DNA of 8,706 nt, taken from the NCBI GenBank assembly GCA_945896765.1, contig CAMDEL010000055.1, positions 1-8,706 on the forward strand. The letters run 5' to 3'. This document shows, piece after piece, positions 1 through 6,984 of the stretch. Position numbers and translations under genes: made by a program. Within the stretch, counting starts at the first letter, position 1. Each line of letters begins with the position of its first letter. The notes beneath the pieces are model-generated. The model did no database searches. It saw nothing but the letters and a program-made list of their open reading frames with translations, and was not told where the DNA came from. The stretch comes from Singulisphaera sp. GP187 (lineage in GTDB: Bacteria; Planctomycetota; Phycisphaerae; Phycisphaerales; SM1A02).

Positions 1-689
1 GCAGATTGTCTCTTGCGTCGTTCCTTGATGTCCAAACCTGCAGCGGTCTTGAGCAAATCAATCATTTTTACAGCAACATCTGCTGGATAGGTTTCTCGTC
101 GACTTTTTATGGTGTCGACTGTTTGTACTGTGAGATATCCACCTGCAACGGGAGCAAGTTCGATTCGACTGGCACGGGCGGGGAGTGATGGAACAAGCAT
201 CCTTTCCGTGTTGAGATGGGTTTCGAAGTCTGGCGCACCTTTTTCTGGAGGGGTGATAAATTTTCCTTTGCCTGTTCCATAGGACGCAGTCACTTCGTCG
301 AATGCTTGCTTCATTTTTCGCTTCGCTTTGAACGCTGCAAGTCTGGTTGCCAAGATGTCAAATTTGTCTGCAGGGGCAACGCGATTGTCGCGAAACTTCC
401 AATAGGAGTAGGGAACTGCTATGAACATAGCGATCATCAAAGGCCAACCGATCCAAAAGATTGGGATAAATAAAACCGTTGCAATTCCAATGACGAACAC
501 TGCAAGGCTGATGCTTCCCCAACGTTCGGGAAAGAGCCGCCGCTTGCGACTGTCCATTTCAATCACGGTTGAAATAACCCATGCATAAGGCATAATCGTT
601 AAGAAAATGAGAATCGGTTTGTAGATCGAAATCAGGTTGAATGCAACCGGATCAACTGCAAGAACAAAAGGATTTACTTGAAAAATCAT
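1..689 (-). CDS. Membrane-anchored GspE/PilB-like secretion ATPase, N-terminal part (cut by left edge)
   Basis: Reading the minus strand from an ATG at 689-687 gives 229 codons with no stop up to the edge. Residues about 17-42 and 57-95 are hydrophobic and look like two or three membrane helices. A soluble basic and variable stretch follows. From about residue 173 the pattern fits the N-terminal subdomain of GspE/PilB ATPases: ASRIELAP (compare ASDIHLEP), then a strand-rich segment, then GLDIKERRKRQS at about 218-229, which matches the family segment GLDIAERRRPQDG. The Walker A, Asp, Walker B and His boxes would lie beyond the edge. Family role: ATP-driven assembly of type IV pilus or type II secretion pseudopilins at the inner membrane. 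Most GspE/PilB proteins are soluble, so the hydrophobic head is unusual. It starts about 29 bp after pilT and is probably cotranscribed with it. No clear Shine-Dalgarno site precedes the ATG. The ATPase assignment is fairly firm, but assembly ATPase versus another secretion ATPase cannot be decided here. Confidence 0.75.
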   Translation of the reverse strand, partial: MIFQVNPFVLAVDPVAFNLISIYKPILIFLTIMPYAWVISTVIEMDSRKRRLFPERWGSISLAVFVIGIATVLFIPIFWIGWPLMIAMFIAVPYSYWKFRDNRVAPADKFDILATRLAAFKAKRKMKQAFDEVTASYGTGKGKFITPPEKGAPDFETHLNTERMLVPSLPARASRIELAPVAGGYLTVQTVDTIKSRRETYPADVAVKMIDLLKTAAGLDIKERRKRQS

Positions 690-718
690 GGGAGATGTGC
701 TTTGAAGATATAAAACGA

Positions 719-1858
719 TTACGTGATGCCCTTCAAGCGCATCTTCAGTTCTTCTGGACGAGGCGTGGATTCGATTGCCACACGTTGATGGACCATTTCA
801 CTTTCGACGAGTTCGACAAGTGCGGAAGTAAAATCGAGCATGCCTTCGTCCTTTGCACCCTTGATCACTTCAAGAAGATCGCCTTCGCGGGCATCAAGGA
901 TGTACTTCTGAACGACGGGCGTATTGAGCAGAATTTCGAGCGCTGGAATACGGGCGACTTCGGGCTTCAATGTTGGAAGCAGTTTCTGATAGACGATCGC
1001 TCTCAAGTTGTATGCAAGAAGTTTGCGAATCTGATCTCGTTCGTTTTCTGGGAACAAGTCATAGATACGACCGAAAGTTTGCCATGCGCTTGATGCATGG
1101 ATGGTTCCGAAAACCAAATGGCCTGTTTCCGCTGCGCGGACTGCGGCTTCGAATGTTTCATAATCGCGCATTTCACCGACGAGACAGATGTCGGGATTTT
1201 CTCGCACGAGGGCGCGCAAGGCATCATCGAAATTTGTACAGTCAATGCCGATTTCGCGCTGATTGATTGTCGCCTTCACGTCGGCAAAGATGTATTCAAT
1301 CGGATCTTCAATTGTGACAATGTGCACCTTCTTGCGCTCATTGACATATTGAAGCATCGCTGCAATAGAAGTGCTCTTGCCAGAACCAGTCACCCCAGAA
1401 AAGAGAATGAGCCCTTGGGCCAACATGGCGATTTCACCAAGACTTGGTCGAAGTCCAAGTTCTTCAAAGGTCTTGATCTTGCTCGTGATGAGTCGAGCCG
1501 CAACTGCAGGGCGACCTCGAGCCATAAATAAATTGACTCGGAATCGTCGACCTTGGTCGAAGTCGAACGCAAAGTCCATTGAACCATTTCGCCGAAAGTG
1601 ATTCAGTTGATTCGGATCAAGAATGTCCTTTGCAACTTGGAACATCAAGTCTTCCGTGATTGGTGGAGTTGCAAGATCGCGAAGTGCGCCTCGATGTCGA
1701 ATGCGAGGCGGGAGACCAGATTTGACAATCAAATCGCTTCCTTCAATCTTGATGATCGCAGTCAGCCACGAATTCCAAGCTTTACGACCTTCGCCTGGTT
1801 GAGTACCGCGCGAATCCGTGTCAACTGGTGTGATGAGTTCGCTTCGTGATTGGCTCAA
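719..1858 (-). CDS. pilT: PilT/PilU-family twitching motility ATPase
   Basis: This is a 379-residue hexameric AAA-like ATPase of the type IV pilus retraction family. An N-terminal PAS-like domain is recognisable from GSDLIVKSGLPPRIR at residues 40-54. The catalytic core has Walker A GVTGSGKST at 155-163 (Lys161), an Asp box TIEDPIEY at 182-189, Walker B around DICLVGEMRD at 223-232 (Glu229), and a His box GHLVFGTIHASS at 246-257. The C-terminal LLAYNLRAIVYQKLLP segment is also typical. About 27 extra residues precede the domain. The segment that aligns with the AIRNLIRE motif of retraction ATPases reads VVQKYILD here (315-322), so both the Arg and the final Glu are lost. The start is a TTG with a good AGAAGGAA site 5 bp upstream (1871-1864). 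An ATG at 1878 is out of frame. A membrane-anchored GspE/PilB-like gene follows, and guaB diverges. PilT versus PilU cannot be separated with certainty. Confidence 0.9.
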   Translation of the reverse strand: MSQSRSELITPVDTDSRGTQPGEGRKAWNSWLTAIIKIEGSDLIVKSGLPPRIRHRGALRDLATPPITEDLMFQVAKDILDPNQLNHFRRNGSMDFAFDFDQGRRFRVNLFMARGRPAVAARLITSKIKTFEELGLRPSLGEIAMLAQGLILFSGVTGSGKSTSIAAMLQYVNERKKVHIVTIEDPIEYIFADVKATINQREIGIDCTNFDDALRALVRENPDICLVGEMRDYETFEAAVRAAETGHLVFGTIHASSAWQTFGRIYDLFPENERDQIRKLLAYNLRAIVYQKLLPTLKPEVARIPALEILLNTPVVQKYILDAREGDLLEVIKGAKDEGMLDFTSALVELVESEMVHQRVAIESTPRPEELKMRLKGIT

Positions 1859-1863
1859 GTCAG

Positions 1864-1871
1864 TTCCTTCT
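1864..1871 (-). promoter_or_regulatory. Shine-Dalgarno site that sets the TTG start of pilT
   Basis: The minus strand reads AGAAGGAA here, a close match to the anti-Shine-Dalgarno partner, five bases before the TTG at 1858. It supports TTG as the pilT start. The ATG at 1878-1876 is in another frame and hits a stop at 1855. Confidence 0.6.
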
Positions 1872-1930
1872 GTGACATTTGATCGTGATCCCGAAGAATA
1901 GCAGGGGAAAGGCTTCGTGGAAGGGGGTAC

Positions 1931-1959
1931 TTGACGAGATTGTAAATTCTTCGGATCAT
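1931..1959 (+). promoter_or_regulatory. Possible sigma-70-type promoter of guaB, leaderless arrangement
   Basis: TTGACG at 1931-1936 matches the -35 consensus at five of six bases. After a 17-base spacer, GATCAT at 1954-1959 matches the -10 consensus at four of six. Transcription would begin around 1966, the A of the guaB ATG, giving a message with almost no leader. This fits the absence of any Shine-Dalgarno site before that ATG. It is a consensus reading only, and the organism's own promoter preferences are unknown. Confidence 0.3.
1939..1944 (-). promoter_or_regulatory. Possible -10 element of the pilT operon
   Basis: The minus strand reads TACAAT here, five of six bases of the -10 consensus. 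No convincing -35 box lies 16-18 bases upstream. If real, the pilT leader would be about 75 bases, and the element would overlap the spacer of the proposed guaB promoter, so the two could interfere. Confidence 0.2.
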
Positions 1960-1965
1960 CTCCAA

Positions 1966-3438
1966 ATGGAAGACAAGATTTCTCAAGACGGAATCACCTT
2001 TGACGACGTGCTTCTCATTCCAAGGTTGAGTTCCGTCTCCCCAGACTCTGTGGATATCTCGACTCGTCTGACCCGCAACATTTCCATTGGATTGCCGCTG
2101 ATTTCTGCACCAATGGACACCGTCACCGAGGCGACGTTGGCTCGTGCGCTTGCGCAAGAGGGTGGAATCGGAATCATTCACAAAAATATGACGCCTGATC
2201 AACAGGCCAGCGAAGTTGCCAAAGTCAAACGCAGCGAGAATGGGATCATCGTCGATCCAATCATCTTGAGCCCACACGAATCGGTTGCACGTGCATTGGC
2301 TTTGATGTTGGAGCAGGGCGTGAGCGGATTTCCTGTCACTGAAGACGGAACACGCGGAGGCAAATTGGTTGGGATTCTGACTCGGCGTGATATGAAGTTC
2401 GTATCGAAAATTGCTGGAACAACAACAGTTGGCGATTCGATGACCAGCAAAAATCTTGCAACAGGAAGATTGAATACGCCGCTTGCAGAAGCTGAAGCAA
2501 TCATGATTCGTGCTCGCGTTGAAAAATTACCGCTGATTGATGATGCGGGAAAATTGACCGGTTTGGTCACGATGCGAGACATCGACAACACTCGACGACA
2601 TCCACGTGCGTGTCGAGATTTGCGTGGAAGACTTCGTGTTGGCGCATCCGTTGGTGTCCACCAATATGACCGCGTCGAAGCGCTCATCGCTGCGGAAGTT
2701 GATGTGATCGTTGTCGATACAGCGCATGGTCATAGTCAGAATGTGTTGGAAACTGTGCGCGAATTGAAGAAGCGATATTCCATCGAAGTGATCGCTGGAA
2801 ATGTTGGCACAGCAGATGGAGCGAAGGCGCTCATTGATATGGGAGCTGATGCGATCAAGGTTGGTATTGGTCCTGGATCAATCTGCACAACTCGCGTCGT
2901 GACTGGCGTTGGAATGCCACAAATCACTGCGATTATGAATGCTGTCGCTGCTGCTGAAAAGGCTGGAATTCCAGTCATTGCAGATGGCGGCATTCGACTT
3001 TCGGGGGATATCGCCAAAGCGCTTGCAGCAGGAGCGCACAGCGTGATGCTTGGAGGACTCTTCGCGGGATTGGACGAAAGCCCAGGAGAACTTGTGCTGC
3101 ATAGCAATCGAAGATTCAAGGTCTATCGGGGAATGGGAAGCGAAGGTGCGATGAATGCTGGGAGCGCAGATCGATATTCGCAAGCGGGCTCAAGAAAGTT
3201 TGTGCCCGAAGGCGTGGAGGGACGCGTTCCATACAGAGGAACACTTTCAGATTTCGTGTATCAGATGATCGGCGGATTGCGAAGTGCGATGGGATATTGC
3301 GGATGCACAACAATCGAAGAGTTTCGCCGCGATACAAGATTTGTTCGTGTGAGTGCTGCGACAGTCGTCGAGAACCATCCTCACGACATCCAAATTACAA
3401 AAGAATCCCCGAATTATTCCAGAGGACTACAGGAATAA
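1966..3438 (+). CDS. guaB: Inosine-5'-monophosphate dehydrogenase
   Basis: This 490-residue cytosolic enzyme oxidises IMP to XMP with NAD+, the committed step of guanine nucleotide synthesis. It shows the standard architecture. The TIM-barrel start is FDDVLLIPR at 12-20 with the SAPMDTVTE segment at 48-56. Two CBS domains are inserted at about 90-205, ending at TMRDIDNTRRHP. The barrel resumes with GRLRVGASVGV and DTAHGHS (Asp251). The phosphate/catalytic loop is GIGPGSICTTR at 300-310, with nucleophile Cys307. The IMP-binding segments are DGGIR, and GMGSEGAM at 389-396. The Arg403-Tyr404 catalytic dyad and the flap FVPEGVEGRVPY at 412-423 are present. All expected catalytic residues are there and the length is normal. 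I chose the ATG at 1966 because family homology begins right after it. The frame stays open back to a TTG at 1879, but those 29 residues are unlike the family. It diverges from pilT and converges on tRNA-Leu, so it is probably monocistronic. Confidence 0.96.
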   Translation: MEDKISQDGITFDDVLLIPRLSSVSPDSVDISTRLTRNISIGLPLISAPMDTVTEATLARALAQEGGIGIIHKNMTPDQQASEVAKVKRSENGIIVDPIILSPHESVARALALMLEQGVSGFPVTEDGTRGGKLVGILTRRDMKFVSKIAGTTTVGDSMTSKNLATGRLNTPLAEAEAIMIRARVEKLPLIDDAGKLTGLVTMRDIDNTRRHPRACRDLRGRLRVGASVGVHQYDRVEALIAAEVDVIVVDTAHGHSQNVLETVRELKKRYSIEVIAGNVGTADGAKALIDMGADAIKVGIGPGSICTTRVVTGVGMPQITAIMNAVAAAEKAGIPVIADGGIRLSGDIAKALAAGAHSVMLGGLFAGLDESPGELVLHSNRRFKVYRGMGSEGAMNAGSADRYSQAGSRKFVPEGVEGRVPYRGTLSDFVYQMIGGLRSAMGYCGCTTIEEFRRDTRFVRVSAATVVENHPHDIQITKESPNYSRGLQE

Positions 3439-3460
3439 ACGGGGAATCATTCGCAAGCAA

Positions 3461-3546
3461 TGCCGGCGACAGGAATCGAACCTGCACGAGGTATTAGCCC
3501 CAATGGATTTTGAGTCCATCGCGTCTGCCAGTTCCGCCACGCCGGC
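3461..3546 (-). tRNA. tRNA-Leu, anticodon CAA
   Basis: On the minus strand the acceptor arm GCCGGCG (3546-3540) pairs perfectly with CGCCGGC at the 3' side, with A at 3461 as discriminator. The anticodon stem ATGGA/TCCAT encloses the seven-base loop CTCAAAA, giving anticodon CAA, which reads codon UUG. A long variable arm between the anticodon stem and the T arm, together with the T-loop GGTTCGAATCC, is the class II pattern expected of leucine tRNAs. The total is 86 bases. The 3' CCA is not encoded (TTG follows the discriminator), so it must be added by tRNA nucleotidyltransferase. The gene lies 22 bases after the guaB stop, in the opposite direction, with no integrase gene or duplicated tRNA end nearby. 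Confidence 0.96.
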
Positions 3547-3561
3547 GTGTGAACTGTTTGC

Positions 3562-3590
3562 AGGATAACAAAAAATGAGAAGTACGCTAA
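3562..3590 (-). promoter_or_regulatory. Possible promoter of the tRNA-Leu gene
   Basis: On the minus strand TTAGCG (3590-3585) and TATCCT (3567-3562) are 17 bases apart. They match the -35 and -10 consensus at three and four of six positions. The -10 ends 15 bases before the mature tRNA, leaving a short 5' leader for RNase P. The match is weak; the position is the main argument. The same 62-base gap must also carry any promoter for the divergent oxidase operon. Confidence 0.25.
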
Positions 3591-3608
3591 TCTAGATTGT
3601 TTATCAAA

Positions 3609-4670
3609 GTGAAATATCTTTTATTTCTTTTTCTGATTCTCATGACCAGCACTTCGTTGCATGCAATTGCAGCAAGCGATGTTTCTTCAAATGCTGTTGT
3701 CTGTGCTCCGTCAAGCGACAATATTAATGCAGGCGATTTGAATATTTTTCATTCTGCAAGCCCGCCTGCGCATAAAATCCGCGAGATTGCATGGCTCGTT
3801 CTTGGAATTTGCGCGGCAATATTTGTCGTCGTTGAAGGGGTCTTGATCTGGTCCATCATCCGCTTTCGCAAGCGCGCACGTGATGCGGGCGAACCTGTCC
3901 AAGTCTTTGGCAGCAATCCCGTCGAACTTGCATGGACGGTCATTCCGACGATCATCGTGTTTGTGCTTGCGCTTGCGACTCTGAGAACCATTCGAGAAGT
4001 GGAATTGACTGAACCTCCAGCAGGTTCGCTGAATGTGGATGTCATTGCACATCAATGGTGGTGGGAATACCGGGTCCCAAATCTTGAAGGAAATGGAACG
4101 ATTGTCACAGCCAACGAACTTGTCGTTCCTGTTGGAAGGCCGATTTGGTTGACGCTTCATTCGGCTGATGTCATTCATTCTTTCTGGATTCCTCAGTTGA
4201 ACGGCAAGACAGACGTCATTCCAAATCATGTCAATCACACTTGGTTTCAAGCGGAGCGTGCTGGGATTTTTCTTGGGCAGTGTGCTGAGTATTGCGGAAC
4301 ACAGCATGCGAATATGTTGCTGAGAGTGACCGCAGTCGATGATGCCGCATTCAAAGCGTGGTGCGTCCATCAATCAAGCGCTGTTGTTTCCGACCCAGCA
4401 GTCGAACAAGGACGCAACATGTTCTTGAATCTCGCATGTATGAATTGTCATGCGATTGACGGGGTTTCCGAAGGAGCATTCGGCCCGAATTTGACGCATA
4501 TCATGAGCCGAACGACGATCGGTGCTGGAGTTGCACCGCTGAATCCAACGACACTTCGTGCGTGGGTCGACGATCCACAGAATCTGAAAGTCGGTTGCAA
4601 TATGCCAAGCCTCGAACTGGATCCCAACCAACTTGACGCAATCGTTGCCTATCTCTTGACACTGAAATAA
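3609..4670 (+). CDS. ctaC: caa3-type cytochrome c oxidase subunit II with fused heme c domain
   Basis: This subunit takes electrons from cytochrome c and passes them through the binuclear CuA centre to subunit I. Counting from the GTG at 3609 (353 residues), a signal peptide covers about 1-21. Two membrane helices follow at about 61-84 and 104-126, and then a periplasmic cupredoxin domain with the aromatic path HQWWWEYR. The CuA ligands are all present: His190, Cys225, Glu227, Cys229, His233 and Met236, with the same spacing as in mitochondrial subunit II. A C-terminal cytochrome c domain carries CMNCH (Cys277, Cys280, His281) with Met332 in CNMPS as the likely second axial ligand, which makes this a caa3 enzyme. 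The start is uncertain. An in-frame stop lies at 3588, and TTG at 3597 is the only other candidate; GTG gives the cleaner signal peptide. No Shine-Dalgarno site is visible. It is the first gene of the respiratory operon. Confidence 0.95.
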   Translation: MKYLLFLFLILMTSTSLHAIAASDVSSNAVVCAPSSDNINAGDLNIFHSASPPAHKIREIAWLVLGICAAIFVVVEGVLIWSIIRFRKRARDAGEPVQVFGSNPVELAWTVIPTIIVFVLALATLRTIREVELTEPPAGSLNVDVIAHQWWWEYRVPNLEGNGTIVTANELVVPVGRPIWLTLHSADVIHSFWIPQLNGKTDVIPNHVNHTWFQAERAGIFLGQCAEYCGTQHANMLLRVTAVDDAAFKAWCVHQSSAVVSDPAVEQGRNMFLNLACMNCHAIDGVSEGAFGPNLTHIMSRTTIGAGVAPLNPTTLRAWVDDPQNLKVGCNMPSLELDPNQLDAIVAYLLTLK

Positions 4671-4676
4671 AATCAC

Positions 4677-6371
4677 ATGACGACCGCATCACATCCTCGC
4701 GCCATTCCAGATGAAGTGAGTCGCACATTGGGATCTAAAGTTCATTCGTGGATCGTCACAGTTGATCACAAACGACTTGGAATGATGTATGTCGGATTTG
4801 GCTTGCTCTTCTTCGTCATTGGAGGAATCGAAGCGGCGTTGATGCGATCGCAACTTGCGCAGGCAGCTGGCAAGATCATCGATCCAGCCACATTCAATCA
4901 ACTCTTCACAATGCATGGAACGACGATGGTCTTCCTCGTTGGCATGCCAATCTTGCTTGGCATGGGAAATTATTTGATCCCGCTGATGGTTGGTGCACGA
5001 GACATGGCGTTTCCTCGGCTCAATGCTTTCGGATTGTGGCTTTTCGTTTTCGGCGCATGCCTTCTGTATTACTCCTATGTGGGAGCACAGGGTCTCTATG
5101 GAACTTCAGCAGCGCCAGATGTCGGTTGGTTCGCATATGCGCCGCTGACTTCGAAAACTTTTTCGCCTGGAAATTCGACGGACTATTGGATTCTTGGAAT
5201 CTTGATCAGCGGCCTGGGGAGCATCACCACAGCGATCAATCTTGTCGCGACGATCTTGGTCATGCGCTGTCCAGGAATGACTTTGATGCGAATGCCTCTG
5301 CTTTGCTGGATGATGTTGGTCACGGGAATTCTGGTGATTATTGCGATTCCCGTTCTGACTGGCGCGCAAGCGATGTTGCTCTTGGACCGCTATTTGGGCG
5401 CTCATTTCTTTGACACCCAGAATGGTGGATCGGCAGTGCTTTGGCAGCATCTCTTCTGGTTCTTTGGACATCCAGAGGTCTACATTCTCGTCTTGCCGGC
5501 GTTTGGATTTCTCAATGAAATCATTCCCGTCTTCAGTCGCAAAGTGATCTTTGGATACGCATTGATGGTTGCTGCAACTGTGGCGATTGGCTTTATTTCT
5601 CTCAGTGTCTGGGCGCATCACATGTTCTCGATAGGAATGTCGCCTGAACTGAATTCATTCTTCGCAGCCACGACATTCCTGATCGCCGTTCCAACTGGGA
5701 TCAAGATTTTTACTTGGATGGGAACAATGGTTGGTGGTCAAATCACCTTTGCGACACCAATGCTTTTCGCAACGGGCTTCATCGCGATGTTCACCTTCGG
5801 CGGACTGACCGGCGTGATGTTGGCTGTGGTGCCATTCGACTGGCAGTTGTCAGACAGTTATTTCGTCGTCGCACATTTTCACTATGTGCTCTTCGGAGGA
5901 ACCGTCTTTGGAATTTTCGGCGCTGTCTTTTATTGGTTCCCCAAAGCGACAGGTCGAATGCTCTCAGAAAGACTTGGGAAATGGTTTTTCTGGCTCTTGT
6001 TCCTGGGATTCAACCTGACATTCTTACCGATGCATATTTCAGGAATTCTTGGAATGCCCCGACGAATCTATATGTATCAACCAGATCGAGGTCTTGAATT
6101 GTGGAACATGCTTTCATCGATCGGCGTTCTCTTTCAAGGGGTCGCAGTCGCGTTCTTCATCTGGAACATCATCAGCTCGCTGCGCAACGGCAAGGTTGCT
6201 GGGAATAATCCATGGAATGCTTGGACGCTCGAATGGGCAACATCCAGTCCACCACCGGAATGGAACTTCGATCAAGTTCCGACTGTTGGTTCTGCACGAC
6301 CACTGTGGGATCTTGCGAATCCGCATGATCCAGATTCGCGGCACGAGATGGAAGGCGAGGAGAACCAATGA
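4677..6371 (+). CDS. ctaD: Cytochrome c oxidase subunit I (heme-copper oxidase, A1 type)
   Basis: This 564-residue catalytic subunit of about 12 membrane helices reduces O2 at the heme a3-CuB centre and pumps protons. Heme a is bound by His80 (MHGTTMVFL) and His402, and heme a3 by His400 (VVAHFHYV). CuB is bound by His265 in GHPEVYI and by His314-His315 in WAHHMF; Tyr269 is placed for the His-Tyr cross-link. Both proton paths are complete: the D-channel with Asp109 and Asn116 (GARDMAFPRLN) and Glu267, and the K-channel with Lys343 (PTGIKIFTW). Glu in GHPEV defines the A1 subclass. The N-terminal TVDHKRLGMMYVG and the C-terminal tail, ending soon after PPPEWNFDQVP, are typical. The gene starts 6 bp after ctaC with no Shine-Dalgarno site, so translational coupling is likely. 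It overlaps ctaE by 4 bp. Confidence 0.98.
   Translation: MTTASHPRAIPDEVSRTLGSKVHSWIVTVDHKRLGMMYVGFGLLFFVIGGIEAALMRSQLAQAAGKIIDPATFNQLFTMHGTTMVFLVGMPILLGMGNYLIPLMVGARDMAFPRLNAFGLWLFVFGACLLYYSYVGAQGLYGTSAAPDVGWFAYAPLTSKTFSPGNSTDYWILGILISGLGSITTAINLVATILVMRCPGMTLMRMPLLCWMMLVTGILVIIAIPVLTGAQAMLLLDRYLGAHFFDTQNGGSAVLWQHLFWFFGHPEVYILVLPAFGFLNEIIPVFSRKVIFGYALMVAATVAIGFISLSVWAHHMFSIGMSPELNSFFAATTFLIAVPTGIKIFTWMGTMVGGQITFATPMLFATGFIAMFTFGGLTGVMLAVVPFDWQLSDSYFVVAHFHYVLFGGTVFGIFGAVFYWFPKATGRMLSERLGKWFFWLLFLGFNLTFLPMHISGILGMPRRIYMYQPDRGLELWNMLSSIGVLFQGVAVAFFIWNIISSLRNGKVAGNNPWNAWTLEWATSSPPPEWNFDQVPTVGSARPLWDLANPHDPDSRHEMEGEENQ
6357..6362 (+). promoter_or_regulatory. Shine-Dalgarno site of ctaE inside the end of ctaD
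   Basis: GAGGAG lies five bases before the ATG at 6368, within the last codons of ctaD. It supports this start and shows that the 4-bp overlap is used for re-initiation. Confidence 0.55.
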
Positions 6372-6964
6372 GCGTTGCATCTTCGACAACATCTTTGCCC
6401 AAACAGTGGCAACCATCACGCGGTAAGGTCGGCATGATCTGTTTGATCGCAGCTGAGAGCTGCATCTTCCTGACATTTGTTGTTGCGTATCTTTTTTACA
6501 TCGGCAAGAGTGCGACTGGGCCTCAGCCGAAAGACGTGATCGAAATGCCGTTGGTCATCGTCAATTCGATCGCGCTGATTTCAAGTTCCTTCACTGTTGT
6601 CTTTGCGGTGAAAGCACTTGAACGCCAGAAAAGAAGCGCATTTCTCGGTTGGCTTGCTTTGACCATTGCCCTTGGTCTTTGGTTTGTTGGCGGAACTGCA
6701 TCTGAGTGGAAGGGGATGATGGAAAAAGATGGTCTGTACATCGGGACCAATCTGTTTGGAACAACTTTTTATTCACTTGTCGGGCTGCATCTTCTTCACG
6801 TCGTTGTTGGTCTGACAATGCTTGGGATTGTTTTGATCTTGGGTGCGCTGGGCTTTGTACGCGATCGCCACGCGCACTCCTTCGACATACTCAGTTGGTA
6901 TTGGCATTTCGTAGACGCCGTGTGGATTGTTGTTTTCACAACCGTCTATGTGATTGGACGTTGA
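6368..6964 (+). CDS. ctaE: Cytochrome c oxidase subunit III
   Basis: This 198-residue membrane protein belongs to the short subunit III family, with about five helices at roughly 20-44, 61-82, 92-110, 132-162 and 175-196. The first helix holds the conserved glutamate (Glu30 in LIAAESCIFLTF). The fourth carries LHLLHVVVGLTML, and the last carries YWHFVDAVWIVVF at 178-190, a hallmark of the family. Subunit III stabilises subunit I and helps sustain proton uptake by the D-channel. It has no redox centre. The ATG overlaps the ctaD stop in an ATGA and is served by a GAGGAG site. The next gene begins 20 bp downstream. Confidence 0.95.
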   Translation: MSVASSTTSLPKQWQPSRGKVGMICLIAAESCIFLTFVVAYLFYIGKSATGPQPKDVIEMPLVIVNSIALISSSFTVVFAVKALERQKRSAFLGWLALTIALGLWFVGGTASEWKGMMEKDGLYIGTNLFGTTFYSLVGLHLLHVVVGLTMLGIVLILGALGFVRDRHAHSFDILSWYWHFVDAVWIVVFTTVYVIGR

Positions 6965-6984
6965 CCAAGAATTCAAGCGCACCC

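Noticed and set aside
1..473. Plus-strand frames of 60 and 85 codons at the left edge
   Set aside because: The minus strand is open through the whole region and encodes a coherent membrane and ATPase N-terminus.
1879..1965. 29-residue N-terminal extension of IMP dehydrogenase from a TTG
   Set aside because: Family homology starts at the ATG at 1966, the extension has no family similarity, and a plausible promoter lies inside it.
1855..2277. 140-codon open frame on the minus strand opposite guaB
   Set aside because: It is antisense to well-conserved IMP dehydrogenase coding sequence, its product resembles no family, and its end overlaps the pilT start. A shadow frame.
3439..3460. Terminator between guaB and tRNA-Leu
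   Set aside because: The 22 bases contain no inverted repeat and no T-run on either strand.
3461..3546. tRNA-Leu as a mobile-element attachment site
   Set aside because: No integrase, no repeated tRNA 3' end and no foreign-looking cargo are present nearby.
3547..3608. Plus-strand promoter for the oxidase operon
   Set aside because: One must exist, but the best boxes (TTGCAG at 3558, TACGCT at 3583, TAATCT at 3588) match only three of six bases each at poor spacing, so no site is called.
3711..4373. 220-codon minus-strand open frame opposite ctaC
   Set aside because: It lies entirely within the conserved CuA-domain coding sequence on the other strand and has no recognisable features.
6706..6984. 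93-residue extension of the unknown membrane protein into ctaE
   Set aside because: It would overlap most of the second half of ctaE out of frame, and it is Cys/Arg-rich as expected of a shadow frame.
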